DNA of 20,318 nucleotides from Prevotellaceae bacterium UBA5903. GTDB taxonomy: Bacteria; Bacteroidota; Bacteroidia; Bacteroidales; Bacteroidaceae. Shown piece by piece: positions 9,492 through 17,351 of the stretch (position 1 is its first letter; each line of letters opens with the position of its first letter). The position numbers were made by a program, and so were the translations under genes. The notes under the pieces were generated by a model, which searched no databases, was not told the DNA's origin, and saw only the letters and a program-made list of their open reading frames with translations. Location of the stretch: contig DJEH01000141.1 of NCBI GenBank assembly GCA_002431845.1, forward strand, positions 781-21,098, read 5' to 3'.

Positions 9492-9518
9492 ATCAATTGC
9501 ATTGTGCAATGTATTGAT
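9492..9518. promoter_or_regulatory. Imperfect palindrome, candidate operator or leader hairpin
   Basis: Outer arms ATCAAT (9492-9497) and ATTGAT (9513-9518) enclose inner arms CATTG and CAATG around a TG centre, with a small bulge. It lies at about +25 to +51 of the predicted receptor transcript and about 190 bp upstream of the regulator promoter, so it could be a regulator site or an RNA hairpin. Confidence 0.4.
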
Positions 9519-9549
9519 AGCAGAATAGCGTGTATGTCATTCACGACGG

Positions 9550-9581
9550 CAAATTTATGGTGAGTATAAGCCATATTCAAA
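9550..9581 (-). promoter_or_regulatory. Promoter of the TonB receptor/GH36 operon
   Basis: On the - strand a -33 TTTG (9578-9581) is followed, after 20 bp, by a -7 TAAATTTG (9550-9557). Both boxes and the spacing fit the Bacteroidota sigma-ABfr consensus. This is the best two-box promoter in the window. The predicted start near 9543 gives a leader of about 150 nt. Confidence 0.7.
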
Positions 9582-9705
9582 TAGTAGGTAGTTACTAAGT
9601 AGATAAATTTAAAATATTAAAGTTTTTAAAACGTTGATTATCAGTGCTTTAATACACGTTTGCGAAAATAGCAAAGTAGATATTATAAATGTGAAATCAA
9701 ATTGT

Positions 9706-9713
9706 TATATTTG
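9706..9713 (+). promoter_or_regulatory. -7 promoter box of the DUF6377-like regulator gene
   Basis: TATATTTG is a perfect TAnnTTTG match 28 bp before the ATG at 9741, predicting a leader of about 20 nt. This placement argues against a TTG start at 9702, which would lie upstream of the transcription start. AAAGAAG at 9725-9731 may act as a weak ribosome binding site. Confidence 0.65.
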
Positions 9714-9740
9714 CGGAATAAATCAAAGAAGTGCTTTAAT

Positions 9741-11369
9741 ATGTGTTTTTTTAGAATTCTTATAATGTTAATTTTTGCTTTTTCGTCATTATCGCTCGTA
9801 GCCAATGATGATGAGCTAAAAGTTCTTGACTCTTATGTATCGCATCGAGCAACGTACATGGAGAGGAAGCAAACGCGTATACAGCAAATAAAAAGGCAGT
9901 TGAAGAGAGGTATTTCGGTAGAAGAGCAACTGCGTGTATATAACAAAATGTTTGGTGAGTACTATACCTATAGCTTTGATTCTGCTAAGGTTTACATTGA
10001 CAAAGGATTACGTATTGCGCGCTTGCATAATAACAAGCGATACATTGATAATTTCACCATACATCGTGGTTTGTTGCTTGCCACAGGCGGTTATTATAGC
10101 CAAGCAGAGGCTGTGTTGAAGAGCATAGATGTAGAGCAGTTGCATCCATCCTTGTTGTTTAACTATTATTATTCCATGACCTGGTTATACAATTTTTGGA
10201 GTGCTTATTGCCATGACAAAGAGTTTTCGCCAATTTATAATCAGTTAAGAATGCAGTATTTAGATAAGGCGATAGCCCATGCTCCAAGCGGAAGTGCCAT
10301 GTATAACTACTTGATGGGTGAGAAATATTATTATGGTGGTTTAAGTACCGATGTGGGGCTTACTTACTACCAGAAAGTGCTGAAGCAAGTGCCTATAACT
10401 GATAGGCTTTATGCATCGTCGGCCTATGCAATTGCTCGTGGATATAAATCGCTAAAAAAAGCAGCGTTGTATGAAAGCTACCTTATAAAGGCTGCAATAT
10501 CCGACCAAGTATGCCCTTTAAAAGAGAATTTAGCACTGCAAGAATTGTCGCTCTATCTGTATGAAAAGGATAGTAAATATTCAGGACGAGCCGTAACCTA
10601 TATATACTGTTCAATGGAGGATGCACAGTTTTATAACAATCGTTTGCGCATGCTCGAAATATCCCACATACTGCCTCGAATCGTGGCCACTTATCAAACG
10701 CAGATAAACCAACGCACCACAATAATTTATTGGGCATTGGGTGGTTTAAGCCTTTTTGCTGTTGTGCTATTAATGATGATAGTGCTGGCTTTAAAACAAA
10801 ACAAAAAGCTTAATCAGCGTCGAATAAAGATGCGTGCACAGAATGAGTTGCTCGAAAAGCTTAATCAGCAACTCAGTACAACTAATAAGCATCGCGAAAC
10901 CTATTTGCGTTTGTTTCTTGACATTAGTGCTTTATACATCAACAAACTTGATGCACTGCGCAAGATGGTGACGCGCAGTATCAAAGCGGGAACAACCAAC
11001 GACTTATTGCAAAAGATAAATCGTGTAAGAGTGGTTGAAGAGGATGCCAACATGTTTTACAATCGCTTTGATAGAGCCTTTTTGATGCTTTATCCCGACT
11101 TTGTAAAACAGTTGAATTTATTGCTTCGCGAGGATGCTCAAATACGATTACAAAACGAGCATTCTCTCACAACAGAGTTGCGCATATTTGCGCTTATGAG
11201 GCTGGGTGTAACAGCAAGTTCTGAAATTGCAACCTTGCTTTTTTATAGCACGCAAACCATTTACAACTACAAAACACAAATGAAAAATAAAGCGAAAGTA
11301 CGCGAAACGTTTGAGCAAGATGTCAATCGTTTATGCCACATATTGCCTAAAGAGCATATGGCAGAATAA
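9741..11369 (+). CDS. SusR/DUF6377-like membrane-bound transcriptional regulator
   Basis: This is a 542-residue single-span regulator. From the N-terminus it has a signal peptide or anchor (MCFFRILIMLIFAFSSLSLV), a helical TPR-like sensor region to about residue 325, a transmembrane helix at about 327-350 (IIYWALGGLSLFAVVLLMMI), a basic coiled coil, a segment with YLRLFLDISALYINKLDALR typical of DUF6377, and a LuxR-like helix-turn-helix at about 480-530 (RLGVTASSEIATLLFYSTQT). This layout matches regulators such as SusR, which sense a sugar in the periplasm and act on DNA from the membrane; that role is inferred. The ATG at 9741 is chosen over an in-frame TTG at 9702 because that TTG lies upstream of the -7 box at 9706-9713. 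It is divergent from the TonB receptor/GH36 operon, its probable target. A shared terminator follows the stop codon. Confidence 0.85.
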   Translation: MCFFRILIMLIFAFSSLSLVANDDELKVLDSYVSHRATYMERKQTRIQQIKRQLKRGISVEEQLRVYNKMFGEYYTYSFDSAKVYIDKGLRIARLHNNKRYIDNFTIHRGLLLATGGYYSQAEAVLKSIDVEQLHPSLLFNYYYSMTWLYNFWSAYCHDKEFSPIYNQLRMQYLDKAIAHAPSGSAMYNYLMGEKYYYGGLSTDVGLTYYQKVLKQVPITDRLYASSAYAIARGYKSLKKAALYESYLIKAAISDQVCPLKENLALQELSLYLYEKDSKYSGRAVTYIYCSMEDAQFYNNRLRMLEISHILPRIVATYQTQINQRTTIIYWALGGLSLFAVVLLMMIVLALKQNKKLNQRRIKMRAQNELLEKLNQQLSTTNKHRETYLRLFLDISALYINKLDALRKMVTRSIKAGTTNDLLQKINRVRVVEEDANMFYNRFDRAFLMLYPDFVKQLNLLLREDAQIRLQNEHSLTTELRIFALMRLGVTASSEIATLLFYSTQTIYNYKTQMKNKAKVRETFEQDVNRLCHILPKEHMAE

Positions 11370-11399
11370 GGTTTTTGCTTGTATGGCGTATATACGATA

Positions 11400-11448
11400 A
11401 ATAGGTGTTCAAAGTAGCTCCTGAGACTTTGAACACCTATTGTTTTTT
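11400..11448. terminator. Bidirectional terminator between convergent genes
   Basis: A perfect 16-bp inverted repeat (AATAGGTGTTCAAAGT at 11400-11415, its complement at 11426-11441) has a 10-nt loop. On the + strand it is followed by GTTTTTT, a good terminator for the regulator gene. On the - strand only a weak U-rich run follows, yet it sits 6 bp after the glycosyltransferase stop codon and probably serves that gene too. Its core TAGGTGTTCAAA recurs at both ends of the window. Confidence 0.85.
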
Positions 11449-12388
11449 AAAGGCCTATGGTCTTGTCAATAAAATAGCGTGGACGGCGTTTTACTTCGGT
11501 ATAAATCTTTCCTACATATTCGCCAATTATGCCACATGCCAAAAGAATAGCTCCGCCAATAAACCATATACTGACCAATTGCGATGTCCAGCCCACAATG
11601 GCTTTGCCCTCAATGTACATGGCTATGCCATATACAATGGCGCATATAGAGATAAGCATACATGCCAATCCAAGAAAGCTGATGTATTGCAATGGACGTA
11701 CAGAAAAAGAGGTAATGCCATCGGCTGCAAAACTCATCATTTTGTGCAATGGATACTTAGATTGGCCTGCAAAACGCTCTGCGCGGTCGTAGTACACCAT
11801 GGCCGTAGCGAAGCCCAGCGAGGCCACCATGCCACGCAAAAACAGATTGCGTTCGGGGTAAGCCATAAGTGCTTGCATGGCACGTTGGCTCATTAGTCGG
11901 AAGTCGGCATGGTTGTACACAACGTTACACCCCATTGACTGCATGAGTTTGTAAAAGCTTTGAGCCGTTGTACGCTTAAACCACGTGTCGGTTTTGCGCT
12001 CTTTGCGCACACCATATACAACGTCAATACCCTTGCAATAAAGCTCTACCATTTGGGTAATAGCCGTCACATCGTCTTGTAGGTCGGCATCAATAGTAAT
12101 AGCCGCATCAACGTTTGTTGCAGCCCACTCAAGCCCAGCCCATAGTGCTTGTTGGTGTCCTACGTTGTGAGCCAAGCATATACCGCTTATGTGGGGATTA
12201 GTGGCAGCATGTTGTGCTATAATGTCCCATGTGCGGTCTTTGCTGCCGTCGTTTACAAACACAATTCTTACCGCATCAATGTCTTCTCTTTTTTCAATAA
12301 CCTCAATCTCTTCGCTAAGGCGTTTGATTGTTTCGTTCAGCACGTCCTCTTCATTGTAGCACGGCACGATGATAGCTATCTGTTTCAT
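11447..12388 (-). CDS. GtrB/DPM-like polyprenyl-phosphate glycosyltransferase (GT2)
   Basis: This 313-residue family 2 glycosyltransferase has an N-terminal GT-A fold: IAIIVPCYNEE at 4-14, FVNDGSKD at 44-51 and the metal-binding D100-A-D102 followed by LQDD. The motif ERFAGQSKYPLHKM at 204-217 is typical of enzymes that load a sugar onto polyprenyl phosphate (GtrB, YfdH, ArnC and DPM types). Two transmembrane helices close the protein at about 235-257 and 268-291. It would act at the inner face of the inner membrane, making undecaprenyl-phosphate-sugar; the sugar cannot be read from sequence. Its ATG overlaps the GtrA stop by four bases (ATGA), so the two are translationally coupled. It is the last gene of the operon. 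Confidence 0.9.
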   Translation of the reverse strand: MKQIAIIVPCYNEEDVLNETIKRLSEEIEVIEKREDIDAVRIVFVNDGSKDRTWDIIAQHAATNPHISGICLAHNVGHQQALWAGLEWAATNVDAAITIDADLQDDVTAITQMVELYCKGIDVVYGVRKERKTDTWFKRTTAQSFYKLMQSMGCNVVYNHADFRLMSQRAMQALMAYPERNLFLRGMVASLGFATAMVYYDRAERFAGQSKYPLHKMMSFAADGITSFSVRPLQYISFLGLACMLISICAIVYGIAMYIEGKAIVGWTSQLVSIWFIGGAILLACGIIGEYVGKIYTEVKRRPRYFIDKTIGL

Positions 12389-12756
12389 TTCTTTTTAAAA
12401 GCAAATCTAACCAATATAAAGTTTACGGGTATGGCAATGGCAAACACAGGTATCGGCGCGTAAGTTTTGCTTATGCCAATCCACAAAAACACATTAAGCA
12501 GCGTTATGTGCAAAATGTAGTTGATTGCATGAGCGCCCCCCATGCCAACCAGCTTTTTCCACGATGGCGAGCTATGAAAAGTAAAATAGGCTGTAAGATA
12601 AAAATTAGCTATAAAACTTGTGATATATCCTATTGTGTAGGCAAGGTCCACTTGTATAAAGCTTTGCAGTAAAAGGTATATGCCATAGTGCAATACAGTG
12701 GCCAATCCACCAACTAAGGCAAAACGTATAGCTTCGTTCAGCGTATGTTTGTTCAT
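12385..12756 (-). CDS. GtrA-family small membrane protein, probable lipid-sugar flippase
   Basis: At 123 residues with four predicted transmembrane helices, this matches the GtrA family in size and pattern: IRFALVGGLATVLHYGIYLL at the start and VNFILVRFAFKKK at the end. Family members are thought to move polyprenyl-phosphate-linked sugars across the inner membrane for glucosylation of O-antigen or teichoic acids. It sits between the ArnT-like transferase (15 bp gap upstream) and the GtrB-like loader (4-bp overlap downstream), exactly where a flippase for their shared lipid-sugar would be expected. The flippase role is family knowledge plus context; no catalytic residues can be pointed out. 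Confidence 0.88.
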   Translation of the reverse strand: MNKHTLNEAIRFALVGGLATVLHYGIYLLLQSFIQVDLAYTIGYITSFIANFYLTAYFTFHSSPSWKKLVGMGGAHAINYILHITLLNVFLWIGISKTYAPIPVFAIAIPVNFILVRFAFKKK

Positions 12757-12771
12757 GATGTTCAGTGGCAG

Positions 12772-14499
12772 TTAGTGCATCATATCTTGTTTAAATCTGT
12801 ATAGTTTCAAAAGTTTATGGTCGTCGCAGCTGCGGTGGTTAAAGTCGTTTACCAATACCACTTGATAATTGGGGTTGGCTTTGCACCAATCCGCAATCTC
12901 GTCGTTGCCCACAAGTAGTAAGCCTTCTGTAGGATGAACAGCCTCAAAAGGCACTATGCGGTCGCCCAAATAGAAGTTGATAGTGAAAGGATGAAGTGGG
13001 TTGCCCGGCACAACGTCTGTGCGATAAGAGTAAATTTTGCCTTTAGGAGCAATTTGCGCTATATAGTCGGCTTGTGGCTTGTCGCTTTTAGTGTTGAGAA
13101 CAATGGGTTGATAGATGCCGTCTAAAGCAAAGAATATGCTGAACACCAATACGAATGTGCACGACAAAGGTGAATGCTTGCGATAAAGCCAAAAATAGTA
13201 CACGCCAATTAAAGGCATGGTAAATGCTATCCATTGCATAAAGTTGAGCGGTGTGTATCGCAGGGCCAATAGCATGGCAAGGTTTTCTGCTGCATGCTTG
13301 CCATGACCCACAACCGACATGGGGACGATGCCCGATGCTATGCACACATAAGCAATAGTGAGTAAGCATGAAATGCCAACCAATAGCCATCCAAAGCCTC
13401 TGAGTAGAGCTGTATGCTCTCGTTTTAACCAATGAAAGAACTGGGCTATATAGAATGAGAGGAACGGATAGATGGGCAATAAGTAAACGCTGCGTTTGCT
13501 CTTAGGTATGCAGTAGAACACAAAGATAATAACCAGGCTAAGCAAGGCAAATAGCTTGGCATTGTCCATGTTCTTTATTCTTTTAGCAAATGTTTTCCAA
13601 CTGCTAAATGTGGGCTTATTCTCGGCAAATATCTGTTTCCATTTTACAACAAATGCTGAGGCAAGTAGCACCAAAGTGTAGGGGATAAACCCCGTCACAA
13701 CGGTCATCACGTTGTAATACCATGGATTGATGTGGCTTTCGTAGCTCATTTTGCCAAGCAAGCGTAGGATGTTTTCTTCGTATATCAAATCAAGAAATCG
13801 CTGTCCACCTTCGTGGTATGCAGCCACATACCACGTGAGCGGTATGATGAGTGATAGCACTCCTACAATGGCAAAGTGCCAAACGATGTTCCACACCTTT
13901 TTGCCCTTGATAAGGGCGTAAACAGCCACCACCAATAGTGGTAGAGCAGCTCCCACGGGCCCTTTGCTTAAAAATGCGCCACTCAAGCACAATACTGCCC
14001 ATATAGGTAACCCTTTCAGATTGTTTTCTACCCATTTATATAGTTGATAGAGCGACAATACCATCATACACGTCAGCACCATATCTACGCGACATGCCAC
14101 ACCAGCTCGATGAACCTCAAAGTTGGTGAGCAATACAAGGGCGGTGAGCAGTGCCACGCTTTGTCCCGATCTTTTGGCAAAAAACCGGTAAGTTGCGATG
14201 GTCATAACGCTGAGTGCCAATGCCGATGGTAGGCGCGAAGTATACTCCGTAACGTGGCCTATAGGCAGCGAAAAGAGTGCTATCAGCCAATGAAAAAAAG
14301 GTGGTTTGTATGCCATGTCCACCCCGTTGTTGATGGGCAATATCCAGTTCCCTTCTTTTAGCATTGAGAGTGCCACAACAGCCTCGCGTGGTTCGCCACG
14401 AGTGTTAAAAAGCGTGTCGCCGAGGAAAAGAAACAGGGTGATAAAACACACAAGGACAAGAAACCATGTTATGGATAAAGATTTTTGTTGTAGTTGCAT
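12772..14499 (-). CDS. ArnT/GT83-like lipid-linked glycosyltransferase
   Basis: This is a 575-residue polytopic inner-membrane enzyme of the ArnT/PMT fold. The first periplasmic loop carries GEPREA (35-40), with the acidic residue of the expected catalytic motif, and then KPPFFHW (65-71), as in ArnT relatives. About a dozen hydrophobic helices follow, then a soluble C-terminal periplasmic part. Family members transfer a sugar from polyprenyl phosphate to lipid A or another glycan outside the inner membrane. Here the donor would be made by GtrB and flipped by GtrA, the next two genes. The ATG at 14499 is chosen; an in-frame TTG at 14526 lies inside the -7 box and cannot be on the mRNA. Acceptor and sugar are unknown. 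No ArnA/ArnB-like aminoarabinose genes are near, so the donor need not be Ara4N. Confidence 0.85.
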   Translation of the reverse strand: MQLQQKSLSITWFLVLVCFITLFLFLGDTLFNTRGEPREAVVALSMLKEGNWILPINNGVDMAYKPPFFHWLIALFSLPIGHVTEYTSRLPSALALSVMTIATYRFFAKRSGQSVALLTALVLLTNFEVHRAGVACRVDMVLTCMMVLSLYQLYKWVENNLKGLPIWAVLCLSGAFLSKGPVGAALPLLVVAVYALIKGKKVWNIVWHFAIVGVLSLIIPLTWYVAAYHEGGQRFLDLIYEENILRLLGKMSYESHINPWYYNVMTVVTGFIPYTLVLLASAFVVKWKQIFAENKPTFSSWKTFAKRIKNMDNAKLFALLSLVIIFVFYCIPKSKRSVYLLPIYPFLSFYIAQFFHWLKREHTALLRGFGWLLVGISCLLTIAYVCIASGIVPMSVVGHGKHAAENLAMLLALRYTPLNFMQWIAFTMPLIGVYYFWLYRKHSPLSCTFVLVFSIFFALDGIYQPIVLNTKSDKPQADYIAQIAPKGKIYSYRTDVVPGNPLHPFTINFYLGDRIVPFEAVHPTEGLLLVGNDEIADWCKANPNYQVVLVNDFNHRSCDDHKLLKLYRFKQDMMH

Positions 14500-14523
14500 T
14501 GTTATAATAAAAGGGTTATGGTG

Positions 14524-14531
14524 CAAATTTA
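14524..14531 (-). promoter_or_regulatory. -7 promoter box of the ArnT-GtrA-GtrB operon
   Basis: The - strand reads TAAATTTG, a perfect TAnnTTTG match 24 bp upstream of the ATG at 14499, predicting a leader of only about 18 nt. A 6-bp inverted repeat (CCCCTT at 14550-14555, AAGGGG at 14577-14582) lies just upstream, over the -33 area, and could be an operator. Confidence 0.6.
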
Positions 14532-14655
14532 CAATAAAAATAGACGATGCCCCTTGATACTGAAGGCTTATTTCGTAAGGGGTGCTTTATAAATATGCCC
14601 AGAGGGTACAGACGAAACCAAAAGCAACGTTTAGAGAAATGCTTTTTATAAAGAA

Positions 14656-14692
14656 AGCCCCTTGTTTGTGAATGTTTCACAACAAGGGGCCT
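14656..14692 (-). terminator. Main terminator downstream of pnp
   Basis: Arms at 14657-14672 and 14676-14690 form a 15-bp GC-rich stem (GCCCCTTGTT outer part) with one bulged T and a 3-nt loop. On the - strand the stem is followed by the U-rich CUUUCUUUAU. It ends pnp transcription before the ArnT promoter. Confidence 0.8.
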
Positions 14693-14737
14693 TCAACCAT
14701 CTATGGCTTTCTTTCATTCAATTTCGTGTGAATGTAT

Positions 14738-14774
14738 AAAAAGGGGGGTAGGCATGATAGCCACCAACCTTTTT
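14738..14774 (-). terminator. Weaker hairpin overlapping the pnp stop codon
   Basis: Arms AAAAAGG (14738-14744) and CCTTTTT (14768-14774), with partly paired G/C-rich sequence inside, form an imperfect hairpin followed on the - strand by CUUUUUAU. It may be a first terminator or a 3'-end stabiliser ahead of the stronger hairpin at 14656-14692. Confidence 0.4.
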
Positions 14775-16995
14775 AGTTTTGTTCGCGGCGTGGGCGGCGT
14801 GGTGCATGACCTTCGCTACCTTCGCGACGTGGACGGCGAGCAGGGCGTTCTTCCCAACCCTCGGGCTTCTCTTCAAGCACGCGGTGTGAGAGGCGGAACT
14901 TGCCTGTTTTCTCGTCTATTTCGAGGAGTTTCACCTTGATGGTGTCGCCTTCTTTAATACCTGCTTCCTCAACGCTTTCAAGGCGTTTCCATGCTATTTC
15001 AGAGATGTGGAGTAAGCCCTCCTTGCCTGGCATGAACTCTACAAAGCAACCATAAGGCATGATGCTCACTACTTTGGCATCGTACACTTCGCCAACTTCG
15101 GGTATTGCAACAATGGCGCGTATCTTAGCAACAGCGGCGTCAATACTGTCTTTGTTAGGACCAGAAACCTGAATCTTGCCCACACCGCCATCTTCTTCGA
15201 TGGTGATAGTAGCACCAGTTTCTTCTTGCATACCTTGGATAATCTTACCGCCTGGGCCAATCACAGCACCGATGAACTCCTTAGGAATTTCGAATGCTTC
15301 AATGCGAGGAACGTGTGGTTTAAGCTCTGCGCGAGGCTCTGGCATAGTTTCAAGAAGTTTGCCAAGGATGTGTTCGCGAGCTTGTTTTGCTTGGTTAAGA
15401 GCCTTTTCAAGAATTTCGTACGACAAGCCATCGCACTTAATATCCATTTGAGTAGCTGTAAGACCCTTAGCTGTACCAGTGGTCTTAAAGTCCATATCGC
15501 CAAGGTGGTCTTCATCACCAAGAATATCGCTCAAAATAGCGTATTTGTCTTCGCCAGGGTTCTTGATAAGACCCATAGCAATACCGCTTACAGGAGCCTT
15601 GATGGGCACACCAGCATCCATCAATGCCAATGTACCAGCACATACGGTAGCCATTGACGAAGAACCATTTGACTCAAGAATATCGCTTACTACACGTACT
15701 GTGTAGGGGTAGTCGGCAGGAATTTGACCCTTCAATGCACGCCAAGCAAGGTGGCCATGACCGATTTCGCGACGGCCAACACCGCGTTGTGCTTTAGCTT
15801 CTCCTGTTGAGAAGGGAGGGAAGTTGTAGTGAAGAAGGAAACGCATGTAGCTCTTGTCGAGTACGTCGTCTACCATCTTTTCGTCGAGTTTAGTACCGAG
15901 TGTACAAGTGGCAAGTGCTTGTGTTTCGCCACGAGTAAAGATTGCAGAACCGTGGGGCATAGGTAGGGGAGACACTTCGCACCAAATGGGGCGGATGTCG
16001 GTAGTTTTACGTCCGTCAAGGCGCTTACCCTCGTCAAGGATGCAACGGCGCATGGCATCACGTTCAACGTCGTGATAGTAGCGGTCTACCATTGCATTCT
16101 TTTCTTCTAACTCCTCAGCCGAAAGCTCGGGGTGAGCAGCAGCGTAGCGTTCCTTAAAGTCCTCGCGAATTTGCGTAAAGGCATCTTCGCGTTCGTGCTT
16201 ATCGTGGTCGCCAGCTTCGGCAATAGCGTATGCAGGTTGGTAGCACTCGTCTTTTACTTGTTGGCGTAGTTCCTCGTCGTTTACTTCGTCGCAGTATTCG
16301 CGTTTAACGTCGGTACCAAGTTCTTTTGATAGTTCCTTTTGCAATTGGCACATTGGCTTGATAGCCTCGTGTGCTGCTTTCAAAGCGTCGAGTAGTGCAC
16401 TTTCGGGCACCTCGTCCATTTCGCCTTCTACCATCATGATGTTCTCCTCAGTGGCGCCCACCATGATGTCCATATCAGCGTTTTTGAGTTGTTCAAATGT
16501 AGGGTTGATAACGTATTCGCCATTGATGCGAGCTACGCGAACCTCTGAGATAGGACCTTCGAATGGAATGTCGCTTGCAGCAAGTGCAGCCGATGCAGCA
16601 AAGCCTGCCAAAGCGTCGGGCATATCTACACCATCTGCAGAGAAGAGCGTGATGTTTACATATACCTCGCAGTGATAGTCGGCAGGGAAGAGTGGACGCA
16701 AGGCACGATCTACAAGACGAGAAGTCAAAATTTCGTAGTCGCCAGCGCGTCCTTCGCGCTTGGTGAAGCCACCGGGGAAACGTCCGGCTGCGCTGTATTT
16801 CTCTTTGTAGTCACATTGAAGGGGCATAAAGTCTGTGCCTGGTTGAGCGGTCTTTGCGGCACAAACGGTGGCTAAAAGCATGGTGTTGTTCATTCTGAGC
16901 ATTACTGCACCATCTGCTTGTTTAGCCAATTTTCCTGTTTCGATGCTAATGGTACGACCATCAGGAAGCGAAACGGTTTTGGTTATCACGTTCAT
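14773..16995 (-). CDS. pnp: Polynucleotide phosphorylase
   Basis: This 740-residue 3'-to-5' phosphorolytic exoribonuclease turns over mRNA in the cytoplasm as a trimer. The order is standard: a first RNase PH core (about 1-225), an alpha-helical linker (about 230-330), the catalytic RNase PH core (about 340-555) with DILGDEDHLGDMDF near residue 500, a KH domain (about 560-630) with GPGG at 580, and an S1 domain (about 632-705) with GCFVEFMPGKEGLLHISEI. The last 30 or so residues are rich in Arg, Pro and Glu (RPARRPRREG and a second RRPRREQN), a basic tail that could bind RNA or partners. Length and motifs are normal. The gene is monocistronic, with its own promoter and a terminator. The ATG at 16995 matches the family N-terminus. 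Confidence 0.98.
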   Translation of the reverse strand: MNVITKTVSLPDGRTISIETGKLAKQADGAVMLRMNNTMLLATVCAAKTAQPGTDFMPLQCDYKEKYSAAGRFPGGFTKREGRAGDYEILTSRLVDRALRPLFPADYHCEVYVNITLFSADGVDMPDALAGFAASAALAASDIPFEGPISEVRVARINGEYVINPTFEQLKNADMDIMVGATEENIMMVEGEMDEVPESALLDALKAAHEAIKPMCQLQKELSKELGTDVKREYCDEVNDEELRQQVKDECYQPAYAIAEAGDHDKHEREDAFTQIREDFKERYAAAHPELSAEELEEKNAMVDRYYHDVERDAMRRCILDEGKRLDGRKTTDIRPIWCEVSPLPMPHGSAIFTRGETQALATCTLGTKLDEKMVDDVLDKSYMRFLLHYNFPPFSTGEAKAQRGVGRREIGHGHLAWRALKGQIPADYPYTVRVVSDILESNGSSSMATVCAGTLALMDAGVPIKAPVSGIAMGLIKNPGEDKYAILSDILGDEDHLGDMDFKTTGTAKGLTATQMDIKCDGLSYEILEKALNQAKQAREHILGKLLETMPEPRAELKPHVPRIEAFEIPKEFIGAVIGPGGKIIQGMQEETGATITIEEDGGVGKIQVSGPNKDSIDAAVAKIRAIVAIPEVGEVYDAKVVSIMPYGCFVEFMPGKEGLLHISEIAWKRLESVEEAGIKEGDTIKVKLLEIDEKTGKFRLSHRVLEEKPEGWEERPARRPRREGSEGHAPRRPRREQN

Positions 16996-17048
16996 CTGAT
17001 TGTAGTTATGAAATAGTTCTTTAATTCTTTTTACCTATAAGAAACGTG

Positions 17049-17056
17049 CAAAAATA
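17049..17056 (-). promoter_or_regulatory. -7 promoter box of pnp
   Basis: The + strand CAAAAATA gives TATTTTTG on the - strand, a TAnnTTTG match 53 bp upstream of the pnp ATG, predicting a leader of about 47 nt. No clear -33 box is seen, and such A/T-rich matches can occur by chance. Confidence 0.5.
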
Positions 17057-17277
17057 GCAATTTATTTCGGAGTTTGTGCTTATTTGCAGCTACTTTTATT
17101 TAGTTTTCATGATTTTATGAACTTTTGAGCCATAAACTGTGGTTTTGCGCTAATTGCTTAAGGGTGATAGAAAGTTACATCCCTCTTTGCTCTGTTTGAT
17201 GAAAATTAATCCATCATTATGTTTCAAGCTATAGGCCTCGCAAATTGGTCAATTTTTCTTTAAAATTAAAAAAGTTG

Positions 17278-17332
17278 ATTGCTGAGATTGGCTTGTTTTT
17301 AATCGCCATTGCTTGAGCTTGATTTTATCGCA
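17278..17332 (+). repeat. Loose direct duplication
   Basis: Two adjacent segments (17278-17307 and 17308-17332) both run ATTGCT, then CTTG, then T-rich sequence, then ATCGC, with different spacing. It is degenerate and could be chance in A/T-rich DNA. Confidence 0.25.
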
Positions 17333-17351
17333 ATTATGAAGAGTAAACGTA

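Larger units (their letters stand above)
9394..9740. other. Divergent control region between the TonB receptor and its putative regulator
   Basis: This 347-bp A/T-rich gap holds the outward promoters of both divergent genes (9550-9581 on the -, 9706-9713 on the +), an imperfect palindrome (9492-9518) and a tandem imperfect repeat in the receptor leader (9397-9450). The predicted leader of the receptor mRNA is about 150 nt, much longer than the 18-47 nt predicted for the other genes here. I see no small ORF or RNA gene in it. Confidence 0.6.

Noticed and set aside
11405..11896. 163-residue open frame on the + strand
   Set aside because: It begins inside the terminator hairpin and runs opposite the GtrB-like gene; no sign of a real protein.
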